Shown one piece after another: positions 33,420 to 41,824 of a stretch of DNA of 64,000 bases. The notes under the pieces were generated by a model. It was not told the DNA's origin. It did not search any database and worked only from the letters and a program-made list of their open reading frames with translations. Every line of letters begins with the position of its first letter. Positions within the stretch are counted from its first letter, which is position 1. Position numbers and translations under genes: made by a program. The DNA comes from Sandaracinus amylolyticus (lineage in GTDB: Bacteria > Myxococcota_A > Polyangia > Polyangiales > Sandaracinaceae): contig NZ_CP070225.1 of the NCBI RefSeq assembly GCF_021631985.1, forward strand, positions 10,602,001 through 10,666,000, in the 5' to 3' direction.

Positions 33420-35297
33420 GTGCTCCAGGCTCACGTGCTCGCGGTGCTCGCCGCCATCGCCACCACCGAGGACCCTTCGGCGATCCGCGATGCGCGCGTC
33501 GCGGCGTACCGTCGGGTGCCCGTCGCGCTGCGCGGTCCGGTGCGCACGCGCGTCACGCGCGCGGTGTCCGACGCGATCTTCGTGACCCGACACGGCGGCG
33601 ACGAGGCGCACGTGCATCGCCTCGCGTACCTCGCGGTGATCGGTCGCGAGCCTCCGCCCGGCGATGAGGTCGCCGCGGTGCGCGCCGCGTTCGACGAGGC
33701 CCGCGCCGCGCGCCCCGAGCGCGAGCGCCCGAGCACGGCGCGCGCGCTGATCGTCGGCATCGTCATGCTCGCGATGCCGATCGCGATCGCGGCGTGGTGG
33801 CTCTGGCCCCACGATCCCTACGCCGCGCTGAGCGAAGCGCTCCCGCCCTCGCGCGGCGCGTACGTCGAAGGAGGCCGCCCCGATCCCGGCACCGCCGCGC
33901 AGCGCGCGGTGTTCGAGGCGCGACTGCCCGCGTTCACGATCGCGCTCGATCGATGGCGCGCATCCCGCGATCCGAATGCGCGCGCCGCGGTCGACGCCGA
34001 GCGCGAGGAGATGCTGCGCGCCGCACGCGGTGCGCTCGGCGCCGACACCGTCTCGTTCCTCGACGCGGTGCTCACCCAGTCGATCGCGGTGGTCGAAGGC
34101 GGCGTCGATCGTCACGCCGCGGAGAGCCACGTGCGCTCGGTCGACGCGCTCGACGCCGCGATCCAGGGCGAAGGGCTCGCGTATTACGTCGACGCGGAGG
34201 TGCTCACCGAGCGCGCGACCGGCGCGAGCCGGGTGTACCTCTCGTCGTTCACCGTCGAGAACGTCGCGATCTACGAGGCCGAAGGACGCACCGTGCGCGC
34301 GCTGCGCCTGCGTCGTCTCGATCGCCTCAACTTCGCGCGCGCCGTGCTCGGCTTCACGCGCCCCCAGGTGCGCGATGCGCTGGTGCTCGGCGAGCGCGTC
34401 GAGGAGCACCTGGTGCAGGCGATCGTCCCTGCGCTCGCGTCGGACGGTGTGCTCGCGCTCGCGGGCGACGACGATCTCGCGCTGCGCGACGAGACCGCGC
34501 GCGTCGCCGCGATGGGCGTGCGCGACGAAGCGCCGCGATGGCTCGGTGGAGACGGCGCGAGCGCGACCGAGCTCGGCGCGATCTTCGCGCGACGTCACGC
34601 GCTCTTCGTCGCGTGGTCGGAGCGTCTCTCCGAGCGCGGCATCGTGCTGCGCGAGCCCGACGGCTACGTGCTCGACCTCGAGCCCTACGCCGCGCTGACG
34701 AGCGCGCTCGCCGCACACGAGCGGCGCGAGCTCGAGGCGCTCACGACGTCGCTCGAGGACGAAGGGCACCAGCGCACCTACCGCGCGATCGAAGCGCGCT
34801 TCCTCGCGTCGATCGAGCGACACGAGGTCCAGCACCGGCTCGACTACCTCATGGGCACGCTCGGCACGCTCTCGCCGCGGCTCGAGGCGATGGTGGGCCC
34901 GCTGCGCATGGGCGACGTCGTGAACCTGCTCGCGGAGCGCTCGAACGCCGAGCTCAGCGCGTACCTCAGCGAGCTCGCGCGCGACGCGACGCTGGTGCGC
35001 GCGAACCTCGCGTTGCTCCTGCGTCACGTGTTCGATCGGCGGCTCTGGGGCACCGCGGAGTGCCACGCCGCGCTGGTGATTCTCGAGGGGCTCGCCGATC
35101 GTCTCGCGATCACGCACGGCCCGCTCGTCGTCGCGCGCCGCATCGATCGTGCGGAGGCCGCGCGCATCCACGCGGCGATCACCGCGCGCGCCGACGACGA
35201 CGTCCAGCGCGAGGCACGCACGCTCTGGGAGGAACTCTACCAGCGCCCGCTGCCTGCGCTCCGCAGCGGCGCGCGCGCGAGCGACGACACGCCGTGA
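33420..35297 (+). CDS. Membrane-anchored protein with HExxH motif
   Basis: A 625-residue protein with a helical cytoplasmic N-terminus (about 1-105), one membrane helix (about 108-129, ALIVGIVMLAMPIAIAAWWL) and a large helical extracytoplasmic domain. The sequence RHEVQHRLDY (HEVQH at 468-472) matches the zinc-metallopeptidase HExxH pattern in a predicted helix, so peptidase activity is possible. I could not assign a known peptidase family or the third zinc ligand. The start is a GTG with GGAGG 11 bases upstream. It is followed after 97 bases by the SGNH-like lipoprotein gene on the same strand. Confidence 0.78.
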   Translation: MLQAHVLAVLAAIATTEDPSAIRDARVAAYRRVPVALRGPVRTRVTRAVSDAIFVTRHGGDEAHVHRLAYLAVIGREPPPGDEVAAVRAAFDEARAARPERERPSTARALIVGIVMLAMPIAIAAWWLWPHDPYAALSEALPPSRGAYVEGGRPDPGTAAQRAVFEARLPAFTIALDRWRASRDPNARAAVDAEREEMLRAARGALGADTVSFLDAVLTQSIAVVEGGVDRHAAESHVRSVDALDAAIQGEGLAYYVDAEVLTERATGASRVYLSSFTVENVAIYEAEGRTVRALRLRRLDRLNFARAVLGFTRPQVRDALVLGERVEEHLVQAIVPALASDGVLALAGDDDLALRDETARVAAMGVRDEAPRWLGGDGASATELGAIFARRHALFVAWSERLSERGIVLREPDGYVLDLEPYAALTSALAAHERRELEALTTSLEDEGHQRTYRAIEARFLASIERHEVQHRLDYLMGTLGTLSPRLEAMVGPLRMGDVVNLLAERSNAELSAYLSELARDATLVRANLALLLRHVFDRRLWGTAECHAALVILEGLADRLAITHGPLVVARRIDRAEAARIHAAITARADDDVQREARTLWEELYQRPLPALRSGARASDDTP

Positions 35298-35394
35298 GTA
35301 GTCACCAAGGCGACAGGTGTGCTATCGACTTCGCTTTCGTTCTCGTGGTCACATCGAAGAGGACCCCGGGACCAGACGCCACGAGCTCGGTCGT

Positions 35395-36357
35395 ATGCCT
35401 CGAGACGCCCTTCGCCTCCGCTCGGCGCTGCTGCTCGCGCCGCTCTTCCTGGCCGCGTGCTCGGGCACGCTGAGCGGCAGCGCGCCCGATCCAACCGATC
35501 CCGGCGACCCGACCGATCCGGCGACCGACGCGTCGATCGGACCGGGCCCGGTCGACGGAGGGAGCCCGCCGGTCGAGCCGCCGCCGCCGGGCGATCCGCT
35601 CGCCGAAGCGAACGTGATGTTCGTCGGTCACTCGCTGATCGGCTGGGGCATGCCTCCGATCCTCGAGTCGCTCGCCGACGACGCGGAGCGCACGCACGCG
35701 TGGGACCTGCAGCTCGGCATCGGCGCGAACCTGCAGTGGCAGTGGGATCGCGGCGCGCCCGAGGGCGTGAACGCGCGCGAGATGCTCCCGACGGGCCGCT
35801 TCGACGTGCTCGTCGTCACCGAGGCGATCCCGCTCGAGACGCAGATCGAGTTCGCGAACAGCGTGCAGTACGCGGGCAACTACTACGACCTCGCGCAGCA
35901 GTCGCGGCCGGGCACGCGCGTGTATCTCTACGAGACCTGGCACCAGGTGACGCTCTCCGACTTCCGCGCGCGGCTGACGTCGGATCGCGCGCTGTGGGAG
36001 CAGATCGTCGACGGCGTGAACGCGACGCGCTCGGGGCCGGACATGCAGATGATCCCGGCGGGCACCGCGCTCGCGCGGCTGGTGGATCGCATCACCGCGG
36101 GGCAGGTGCCGGGCTACGACAGCGCGCAGGATCTCTTCGTCGACGACATCCACCCGACGCCCGCGCTCTTCTACTTCGTCGCGTGCGTGCACTTCGCGAC
36201 GATCTACCGGATGAGCCCGGTGGGGCTGAGCGAGCGGGTCGTCGATCGGTACGGCGCGCCGGTGCAGGGCGGGCCCTCGGCTTCGGTCGCTCGGATCATG
36301 CAGGAGATCGCCTGGGAGGTGGTCTCGGCGGATCCGCGAGCTGGGGTTCGGGAGTAG
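35395..36357 (+). CDS. SGNH/GDSL-like lipoprotein
   Basis: A 320-residue lipoprotein (lipobox FLAAC, Cys22) with a Pro/Asp/Gly-rich linker to about residue 70. The catalytic domain begins NVMFVGHSLIGWGMP, a GDS-like nucleophile block, and ends DDIHPTPALFYFVACV, which supplies the DxxH pair of SGNH hydrolases. An internal block has YLYETWHQV. Family members are esterases or acetylhydrolases acting on lipids or glycans; the substrate is unknown. The start is set by the signal peptide. Bases 36358-36521 hold no gene. Confidence 0.75.
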   Translation: MPRDALRLRSALLLAPLFLAACSGTLSGSAPDPTDPGDPTDPATDASIGPGPVDGGSPPVEPPPPGDPLAEANVMFVGHSLIGWGMPPILESLADDAERTHAWDLQLGIGANLQWQWDRGAPEGVNAREMLPTGRFDVLVVTEAIPLETQIEFANSVQYAGNYYDLAQQSRPGTRVYLYETWHQVTLSDFRARLTSDRALWEQIVDGVNATRSGPDMQMIPAGTALARLVDRITAGQVPGYDSAQDLFVDDIHPTPALFYFVACVHFATIYRMSPVGLSERVVDRYGAPVQGGPSASVARIMQEIAWEVVSADPRAGVRE

Positions 36358-36521
36358 GTCGAAGCCGCCGATTCAGCGCGCCTGCGGGACGCCCTCATCG
36401 ATCGGCCACGCCGACTGCGCGGAGCAGGCCGGACCGTGCTCGTGCACGTGCTCGTCCGACCTGCTCGTCCACGTGCCACCTGCGCGTGCTCGGCCGTCCC
36501 GGCGCGCAGGCACCCGACCGA

Positions 36522-36803
36522 TCAGTGCGCCGCTTCCGAGCTCTCCGACGACGACCCGTGCTCCTCCGGATGCGCCGGGTTCGTGATCACCAGCACGACC
36601 AGTGCGACCACGAAGAGCAGGAACGGCACGATCCCGAGCATCCCGCCGAGCACGCTCGCGCTCATGCCTTCGTTGATGCTCGTCTCGACCGTGCCCGATC
36701 CGAAGTTCTTTTCCTCGATCTTCGAGCCGATGCGGCTGCCGATCAGAGCGAAGCCGGTACAGGAGACGATGAGCCCGAGCACGATGAGGATGAACGTCAG
36801 CAT
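36522..36803 (-). CDS. Small two-helix membrane protein
   Basis: A 93-residue protein with two hydrophobic helices (about 2-22 and 53-75) around a short polar loop (IGSKIEEKNFGSGTVETSIN). The C-terminal tail is Ser/Glu/His-rich. No family was recognised. It is a stand-alone gene, divergent from the C45 acyltransferase with about 100 bp between starts. Confidence 0.7.
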   Translation of the reverse strand: MLTFILIVLGLIVSCTGFALIGSRIGSKIEEKNFGSGTVETSINEGMSASVLGGMLGIVPFLLFVVALVVLVITNPAHPEEHGSSSESSEAAH

Positions 36804-36904
36804 GGTGTTGGTCCGTGTTGCGACCTACGAGCCTACGTGAACGCGATGGGCACGAGAAGAGCGACGTTTGCTCCCGCGCGCGGACCGCGGTAGCCCGGGT
36901 GACG

Positions 36905-38002
36905 ATGCGCACGTTCCACCTCCCTGCCGCCGCCACCCCCTTCGAGCGCGGGGTCGCCCACGGCCGCGCCTTCGCTCGCGAGATCGCGGAGATCGCGGCC
37001 ATCCGCAGCGAGCTGGCGCAGCAGCAGGGGCTCTTCCGCAGCGACGCCGAGCTCCTCGCCGTCGCCGAGCGACACCTCCCGGTGCTCGAGGCCTTCGACC
37101 CGGCGCTGCACCAGGAGCTGCTCGGCATCGCCGAGGGCGCCGCGCTCCCGCCCGCGCGCATCGTCGTGCTCAACCACTACACCGACCTCAAGGATCTCGA
37201 TCCCACCACCGTGCTCGGCGGCGAGCGACGCGGCGCCGATCCCGATCGCGACGACGAGTGCAGCGCGATCGTCGCGGGCACGCGCGAGGGCGCGATCCTC
37301 GGGCAGACCTGGGACATGCACGGCTCGGCCGCGCCCTACGTGCTCATGCTGCACGTGCCCGCGTGGCAGGACCGTCCCGCCGCGTGGCTTCTCTCGATCA
37401 CCGGGTGCCTCGGCATGGCCGGCATGAACGACGCCGGCGTCGGCATGACGATCAACAACCTCAAGAGCCACGACGCGCGCGTCGGGCTCGTGTGGCCCGC
37501 GCTGGTGCGTCGCGCCCTCGCCGAGCGCAGCGCCGATGCCGCGCGCGACGTCGTGCTCGGCGCGCCGCTCGGCTCCGGACATCACTACCTCGTCGCCGAT
37601 GCGCAGCGCGCGTTCGGCATCGAGACGTCGGGCCGCCTCGCCGAGGTGTGGGCCGAGCTCGACGTGTCGAAGCCGGGCGGCGCGTTCCATCACGAGAACC
37701 ACTGCCTCGGCACCGAGGTCGCGAAGGTCAGCTCGATCGCGAGCACGAGCACCACGCGCGAGCGCTTCGCGTTCCTCGACGCGAGCCTGCGCGAGCACAC
37801 CATCGAGAGCGCGCGTGATCTCTGGTCGCGCCTCGGCTCGCACGAGGGCTACCCGCGCAGCGTGTGCACGCACCTCGCGAGCGAGCGCGCACCGCACGCG
37901 ATGCTCACCTGCGCCGGAGTGCTCATGAACCTGAGCGAGCAGCGCATCTGGGCCGCGCCGGGGTGCATCCACGGCGTCGACCCCGAAGAGCTGCGGTTCT
38001 AG
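36905..38002 (+). CDS. C45-family autoproteolytic acyltransferase/hydrolase
   Basis: A 365-residue NTN-type enzyme of the penicillin acyl-CoA:6-aminopenicillanate acyltransferase family. The self-cleavage site is visible as DDEC-SAIV, making Cys119 the new N-terminal nucleophile. Other family blocks are GQTWDMH, GCLGMAGMNDAGVGMTINNL and the late YPRSVCTHL. Relatives hydrolyse or transfer acyl groups of amides such as N-acyl amino acids or lactones. There is no signal peptide, so it is likely cytoplasmic. The start at 36905 is set by homology. The stop TAG shares a CTAG palindrome with the stop of the convergent Cys-rich gene. Confidence 0.87.
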   Translation: MRTFHLPAAATPFERGVAHGRAFAREIAEIAAIRSELAQQQGLFRSDAELLAVAERHLPVLEAFDPALHQELLGIAEGAALPPARIVVLNHYTDLKDLDPTTVLGGERRGADPDRDDECSAIVAGTREGAILGQTWDMHGSAAPYVLMLHVPAWQDRPAAWLLSITGCLGMAGMNDAGVGMTINNLKSHDARVGLVWPALVRRALAERSADAARDVVLGAPLGSGHHYLVADAQRAFGIETSGRLAEVWAELDVSKPGGAFHHENHCLGTEVAKVSSIASTSTTRERFAFLDASLREHTIESARDLWSRLGSHEGYPRSVCTHLASERAPHAMLTCAGVLMNLSEQRIWAAPGCIHGVDPEELRF

Positions 38003-40551
38003 TTGCTGATCGTCAGCGTGAACTGCGCGCACGACACCGGGAACCCGGGGCGCCGGTAGACCCGCACGAGCACCGAGCCGTTGTTCCCCACCGGCGGGAT
38101 CACGTCGTAATAGCCCGGGGGGCCGGTCATGTACGTCTCCCAGTCGGTCAAGCCGTTCGACACGCCGCCCTCGTTGCCGCACGAGGTCGCGGTGCCGGTG
38201 CAGTTGGTGCGCACGTCGAAGCGGAACTGATCGCTCGGGTTCGTCGTGAACCGGATGCGCGGGTGGTAGCTCGGGCTCGTGTTGGTGGCGAAGCGCGCCA
38301 TGTACCAGGCCTCGGTCCCGCCGACCGCGAGGTTCGCGCTGACCGTGGTGGTCTGGGTGATGAGCAGCGTGGGGAGCACCATCGGCGTCGCGCACGACTG
38401 GCTGATCGACGAGGCCTGGCACTCGCAGCCGTTCGCGCACACGCCGTCGATGTTCTGGTAGCCCGGCGCGCACCCGACGATCTGACACGTCCCGCCCGCG
38501 CAGCTCGTCGCGGTCACGTTGCCCACGCACGTCGTCGCGCACGCGTTGCCGCATGCGCCGCAGTGCTGCGCATCGTTCGTCACGTTGGTCTCGCACCCGG
38601 TGCCCGCGAGCCCGTCGCAGCTCTGGTAGCCCGGATTGCACGCCGCGATCTGGCACGTGCCGCTCGAGCAGAACGACGTCCCGTTCACCGACGAGCACGC
38701 GTAGCCGCACGTCCCGCAGTGCGCGGTCGACGTCTGCGTGTGGGTCTCGCAGCCGGTCGCCGCCTGGCCGTCGCAGTTGTCGAAGCCGGGCATGCAGCTC
38801 CCCACGTCGCACGTGCCGTTGGTGCAGACCTCGCCCGCGTTCGCGAGATCGCACGCGTTGCCGCACGCGCCGCAGTGATCGACCGACGTCTGCGTCCTGG
38901 TCTCGCATCCGTCGCCGGGCAGACCGTTGCAGTCGTCCCAGCCCGGATCGCACGCGCCGATCGCGCACCCGCCGTTCACGCAGATCGCCGTCGCGTTCGC
39001 GAGGTTGCACGCGTTGCCGCACGCGCCGCAGCTCGTGACGGTCGAGAGCACGTTCGTCTCGCATCCGTCGCCGGGCAGCCCGTTGCAGTCGTCGAACCCC
39101 GCATCGCACGCCGCGACCGCGCACACGCCGTTCACGCACGCCTCGCTGCCGTTCGCGATCTCGCACACGTCACCGCAGGCGCCGCAGTGCGCGAGCGTGT
39201 TGCGGGTGTCGACCTCGCAGCCGTCGCCGGGCGAGTCGTTGCAGTCGGCGAACCCGGGATCGCATCCCGCGACCGCGCACGCGGAGTCGACGCACGAGGG
39301 CGTCGCGTTCGGCAGCGAGCACGCGTTGCCGCAGGTGCCGCAGTGCTCGACCGCCGTCGGGAGCGCGACCTCGCATCCGTCGTCCGGCTGCCCGTTGCAG
39401 TCGCCGTAGCTCGTGTCGCAGCTGCCCACCGCGCACGCGCCGCCGATGCACGCCGGCGTCGCGTGGTCGACCGTGCACACGTCGCCGCACGCGCCGCAGT
39501 CGCTCACCGTCGTGCCGAGATCGACCTCGCAGCCGTCCTCGGGCATCGTGTTGCAGTCGTCGAAGAGCGGATCGCAGGCGCCCACCACGCACGCGCCGTC
39601 GACGCACGCGGGCGTCGCGTGCGCCGTGGTGCACACGTCGTCGCACGCGCCGCAATGCCCGACGTCGGTGCGGGTGTCGACCTCGCAGCCGTTGCTCGCC
39701 TCGCCGTCGCAGTCCGCGAACGACGGGAGGCACACGAAGCCGCATCCGCCGTCGATGCACGTCGCGCTCGCGTTGGGCGGCACCACGCACGTCTCGCACG
39801 ACGCGCCGCACGCGGTCGTGTCGTCGTCGGCCGCGCAGCGATCGCTCCCGCACGCGTGGTAGCCCGCGTCGCACGCGACGCCGCACGCCGAGTCGACGCA
39901 GCTCGCGGCGCCGTTCGCGGGCACCGGGCACGTCCCGCCGCACTCGCCGCAGTGCAGCTCGTCGGTCGTGGTGTCGACGCAGCTCGAGTCGCAGCGCGTC
40001 GGGGTCGCGCCCTGGCAGCCGCTCACGCACGACGCGCCGGCCTCGCTCGACGCGCAGAGCGGCGTGGGCTCCGCGCACACGGTCTCGCAGGCGCCGCAGT
40101 GCTCGGCGGTCGTCAGCTCGGTCTCGCAGCCCGGCGCGTCGCTGCAGTCGCCGAGCCCCGGCTCGCATGCACCCGTGAGCACGCACGCGCCCTCGACGCA
40201 CTGCACCGCGTCGCCGTCGACGCCGGGCAGCGCCGTGCAGTCGACGTCGCAGCCGCCGCAGTGCCGCACGTCGCTCTGCAGGTCGACGCACGCCTCGCCG
40301 CACGTCGTGCCGGTGCAGCCCGCGTCGGGATCCACGCCGCCGCCATCGGGGTCGGCCGCGTCCGGTGGATCGACGTGTCCTCCGTCGAGCGATCCGCCGT
40401 CGGGTCGTGGAGCCGCGCCGTCCATCCCCGCGTCGCCGCCCGGAGGATCGTCCCCGCCGCCGCAGCCCGGTGCCGCGATCGCCAGCACCAACAGCGCGCC
40501 GAGCGCGAGGACGACCGAACGTGGACCGATGGCGGATGCAGCGACGACCAT
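37999..40551 (-). CDS. Cys-rich repeat lipoprotein (MopE-like)
   Basis: An 850-residue lipoprotein (lipobox AAPGC, Cys30) with an Asp/Gly/Pro-rich linker. It has roughly a dozen tandem repeats of about 43 residues built on CGACGNxC and CDPGWDDCNGLPGDGCET (consensus-like example). Each has about six to eight cysteines, so it must be heavily disulfide-bonded outside the cytoplasm. The last 150 residues form a Cys-poor beta domain (ITQTTTVSANLAVGGTEAWY), perhaps a pre-peptidase C-terminal-like fold. Such proteins occur in myxobacteria and resemble MopE-type surface proteins. The function is unknown. Confidence 0.85.
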   Translation of the reverse strand: MVVAASAIGPRSVVLALGALLVLAIAAPGCGGGDDPPGGDAGMDGAAPRPDGGSLDGGHVDPPDAADPDGGGVDPDAGCTGTTCGEACVDLQSDVRHCGGCDVDCTALPGVDGDAVQCVEGACVLTGACEPGLGDCSDAPGCETELTTAEHCGACETVCAEPTPLCASSEAGASCVSGCQGATPTRCDSSCVDTTTDELHCGECGGTCPVPANGAASCVDSACGVACDAGYHACGSDRCAADDDTTACGASCETCVVPPNASATCIDGGCGFVCLPSFADCDGEASNGCEVDTRTDVGHCGACDDVCTTAHATPACVDGACVVGACDPLFDDCNTMPEDGCEVDLGTTVSDCGACGDVCTVDHATPACIGGACAVGSCDTSYGDCNGQPDDGCEVALPTAVEHCGTCGNACSLPNATPSCVDSACAVAGCDPGFADCNDSPGDGCEVDTRNTLAHCGACGDVCEIANGSEACVNGVCAVAACDAGFDDCNGLPGDGCETNVLSTVTSCGACGNACNLANATAICVNGGCAIGACDPGWDDCNGLPGDGCETRTQTSVDHCGACGNACDLANAGEVCTNGTCDVGSCMPGFDNCDGQAATGCETHTQTSTAHCGTCGYACSSVNGTSFCSSGTCQIAACNPGYQSCDGLAGTGCETNVTNDAQHCGACGNACATTCVGNVTATSCAGGTCQIVGCAPGYQNIDGVCANGCECQASSISQSCATPMVLPTLLITQTTTVSANLAVGGTEAWYMARFATNTSPSYHPRIRFTTNPSDQFRFDVRTNCTGTATSCGNEGGVSNGLTDWETYMTGPPGYYDVIPPVGNNGSVLVRVYRRPGFPVSCAQFTLTISN

Positions 40552-40552
40552 C

Positions 40553-40569
40553 CCCGGATGGTATCCGGG
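40553..40569. terminator. Hairpin between epimerase and Cys-rich gene
   Basis: CCCGGAT and ATCCGGG pair perfectly around a GGT loop, 39 bases past the epimerase stop and two bases before the Cys-rich gene start. It may end the epimerase transcript or lie in the 5' leader of the next gene. There is no T-tract. Confidence 0.45.
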
Positions 40570-40607
40570 AACGGCGGATCATCACACGGGGGGTGGAATG
40601 GGATTCT

Positions 40608-41537
40608 TCACTTCCGCTGCGCGAACCACGCCGCGGTGCGCCGGATCCCCTCGGCGAGCGGGACCGTCTGTCCCAGGCCCTTCCACGGCTCGAGCACCGA
40701 GCGCTCGACGTCGCCCGCGCGCTTCGGCCCGAACTTGAGATCGGTCTTCGCGCCGAGCGCCTTCTCGATCTCGCGCGCGAGATCGAGCGTCGTCGTGGCC
40801 ACGCCGGTCCCGATGTTCACGACCGTCTCGCCGATCTCGCCGGAGAGCGCGAGCACGTTCGCGCGCACCACGTCGTCGACCATCACGTAGTCGCGCACGC
40901 ACCCGGGATCGCCCGACTCCTTGCGCGCGTTCACCTGGATCGGCTGACCCGCGATCAGGCGCTGCGAGAAGATCGCGACGACGCCGGCCTCGCCGTGGGG
41001 ATCCTGACGCGGCCCGTAGACGTTCGCGTAGCGCAGGATCGTCGACTTCAGGCCGTGCTGGTGGCGGTAGTAGTTGAGGTAGGCCTCGACCGCGAGCTTG
41101 CTGCACGCGTAGGGGCTCAGCGGCATCGGCGTGCGTCCCACCGACGCGCGCTCGGGCTCCGGGATCTCGCCGTAGATCGCGCCGCCGGTGCTCGCGAAGA
41201 CCACGTGCTTCACGCCCGCGCGCACGCTCGACTCGAGCAGGTTGAGCGAGCCCTCGACGTTGATGCGCGCATCGCGCTGCGGCTCGCGCGTGCTCACCGA
41301 CACGCTGACCTGCGCCGCTTGATGGCTCACCGCGTCGGGCTTGAACGTGCTGACGACGTCTTCGAGCGCCTCCGCGTCGCGGATGTCGATCTCCACGTGC
41401 TTCGCGCCGCTCGGCACGTTCTCGCGGCGTCCGCTCGAGAGGTCGTCGATGATCAGCACCTCGTGCTTCGCGGCGAGGCACGCATCCGCGACGTGGCTCC
41501 CGATGAAGCCCGCGCCGCCGGTGATGAGGATTCGCAT
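40608..41537 (-). CDS. NAD-dependent nucleotide-sugar epimerase/dehydratase (GalE-like)
   Basis: A 309-residue extended SDR. It has the NAD motif GGAGFIGSH at the N-terminus, FASTGGAIYG with the catalytic Ser/Thr, and PYACSKLAVEAY with the catalytic Tyr-Lys. The sugar-binding half has LRYANVYGPRQDP. Length and motifs fit UDP-glucose/UDP-GlcNAc 4-epimerases (GalE/WbpP type). The ATG at 41537 begins directly at the Rossmann strand. In this locus it could supply UDP-galactose for the mutase at 47594-48706, an inference from context. A GGGCGA tract lies 44 bases upstream. Confidence 0.9.
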   Translation of the reverse strand: MRILITGGAGFIGSHVADACLAAKHEVLIIDDLSSGRRENVPSGAKHVEIDIRDAEALEDVVSTFKPDAVSHQAAQVSVSVSTREPQRDARINVEGSLNLLESSVRAGVKHVVFASTGGAIYGEIPEPERASVGRTPMPLSPYACSKLAVEAYLNYYRHQHGLKSTILRYANVYGPRQDPHGEAGVVAIFSQRLIAGQPIQVNARKESGDPGCVRDYVMVDDVVRANVLALSGEIGETVVNIGTGVATTTLDLAREIEKALGAKTDLKFGPKRAGDVERSVLEPWKGLGQTVPLAEGIRRTAAWFAQRK

Positions 41538-41580
41538 GGCGGCGGAAGCTAGCAGGACGCGCGCCCGCACGGCCACTCCC

Positions 41581-41693
41581 GGGGGGCGAGGGCGGGGGCG
41601 AGGGCGAGGGAGGGGGCGAGGGCGAGGGCGAGGGCGGGGGCGAGGGCGAGTGAGGGGGCGAGGGCGAGGGCGAGGGCGAGGGCGGGACGCGCG
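41581..41693 (+). repeat. GGGCGA tandem tract A
   Basis: About 110 bases built mainly of GGGCGA hexamers with occasional extra G or GTGA interruptions. It sits between the family 2 glycosyltransferase stop (41825) and the epimerase start (41537). Repeated G-triplets at three-base spacing fit the canonical G-quadruplex pattern. A similar tract lies on the other side of the glycosyltransferase gene (43088-43176). Confidence 0.85.
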
Positions 41694-41781
41694 AGCGCGC
41701 GTGCGACCGCGGCCGTGGATGCGGCGCGATGGCGCGCTGGGGCTCGGATGTCCCTACCGTCCGCGCACTCTCGCCGTTGGC

Positions 41782-41821
41782 TCGAATCGGCTCGCCCGCC
41801 GGTCCCTACCGTCCCGCCGAG
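41782..41821. repeat. Intergenic repeat, copy 3 (partial)
   Basis: AATCGGCTCGCCC followed by GGTCCCTACCGTCC aligns with the left half of copy 1 (25003-25041). The element ends four bases before the glycosyltransferase stop. The 13-mer GTCCCTACCGTCC also occurs at 41750-41762, 52 bases upstream, so the copy is rearranged or duplicated. The right half with CGAGCACTCC is missing. Confidence 0.6.
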
Positions 41822-41824
41822 GGC

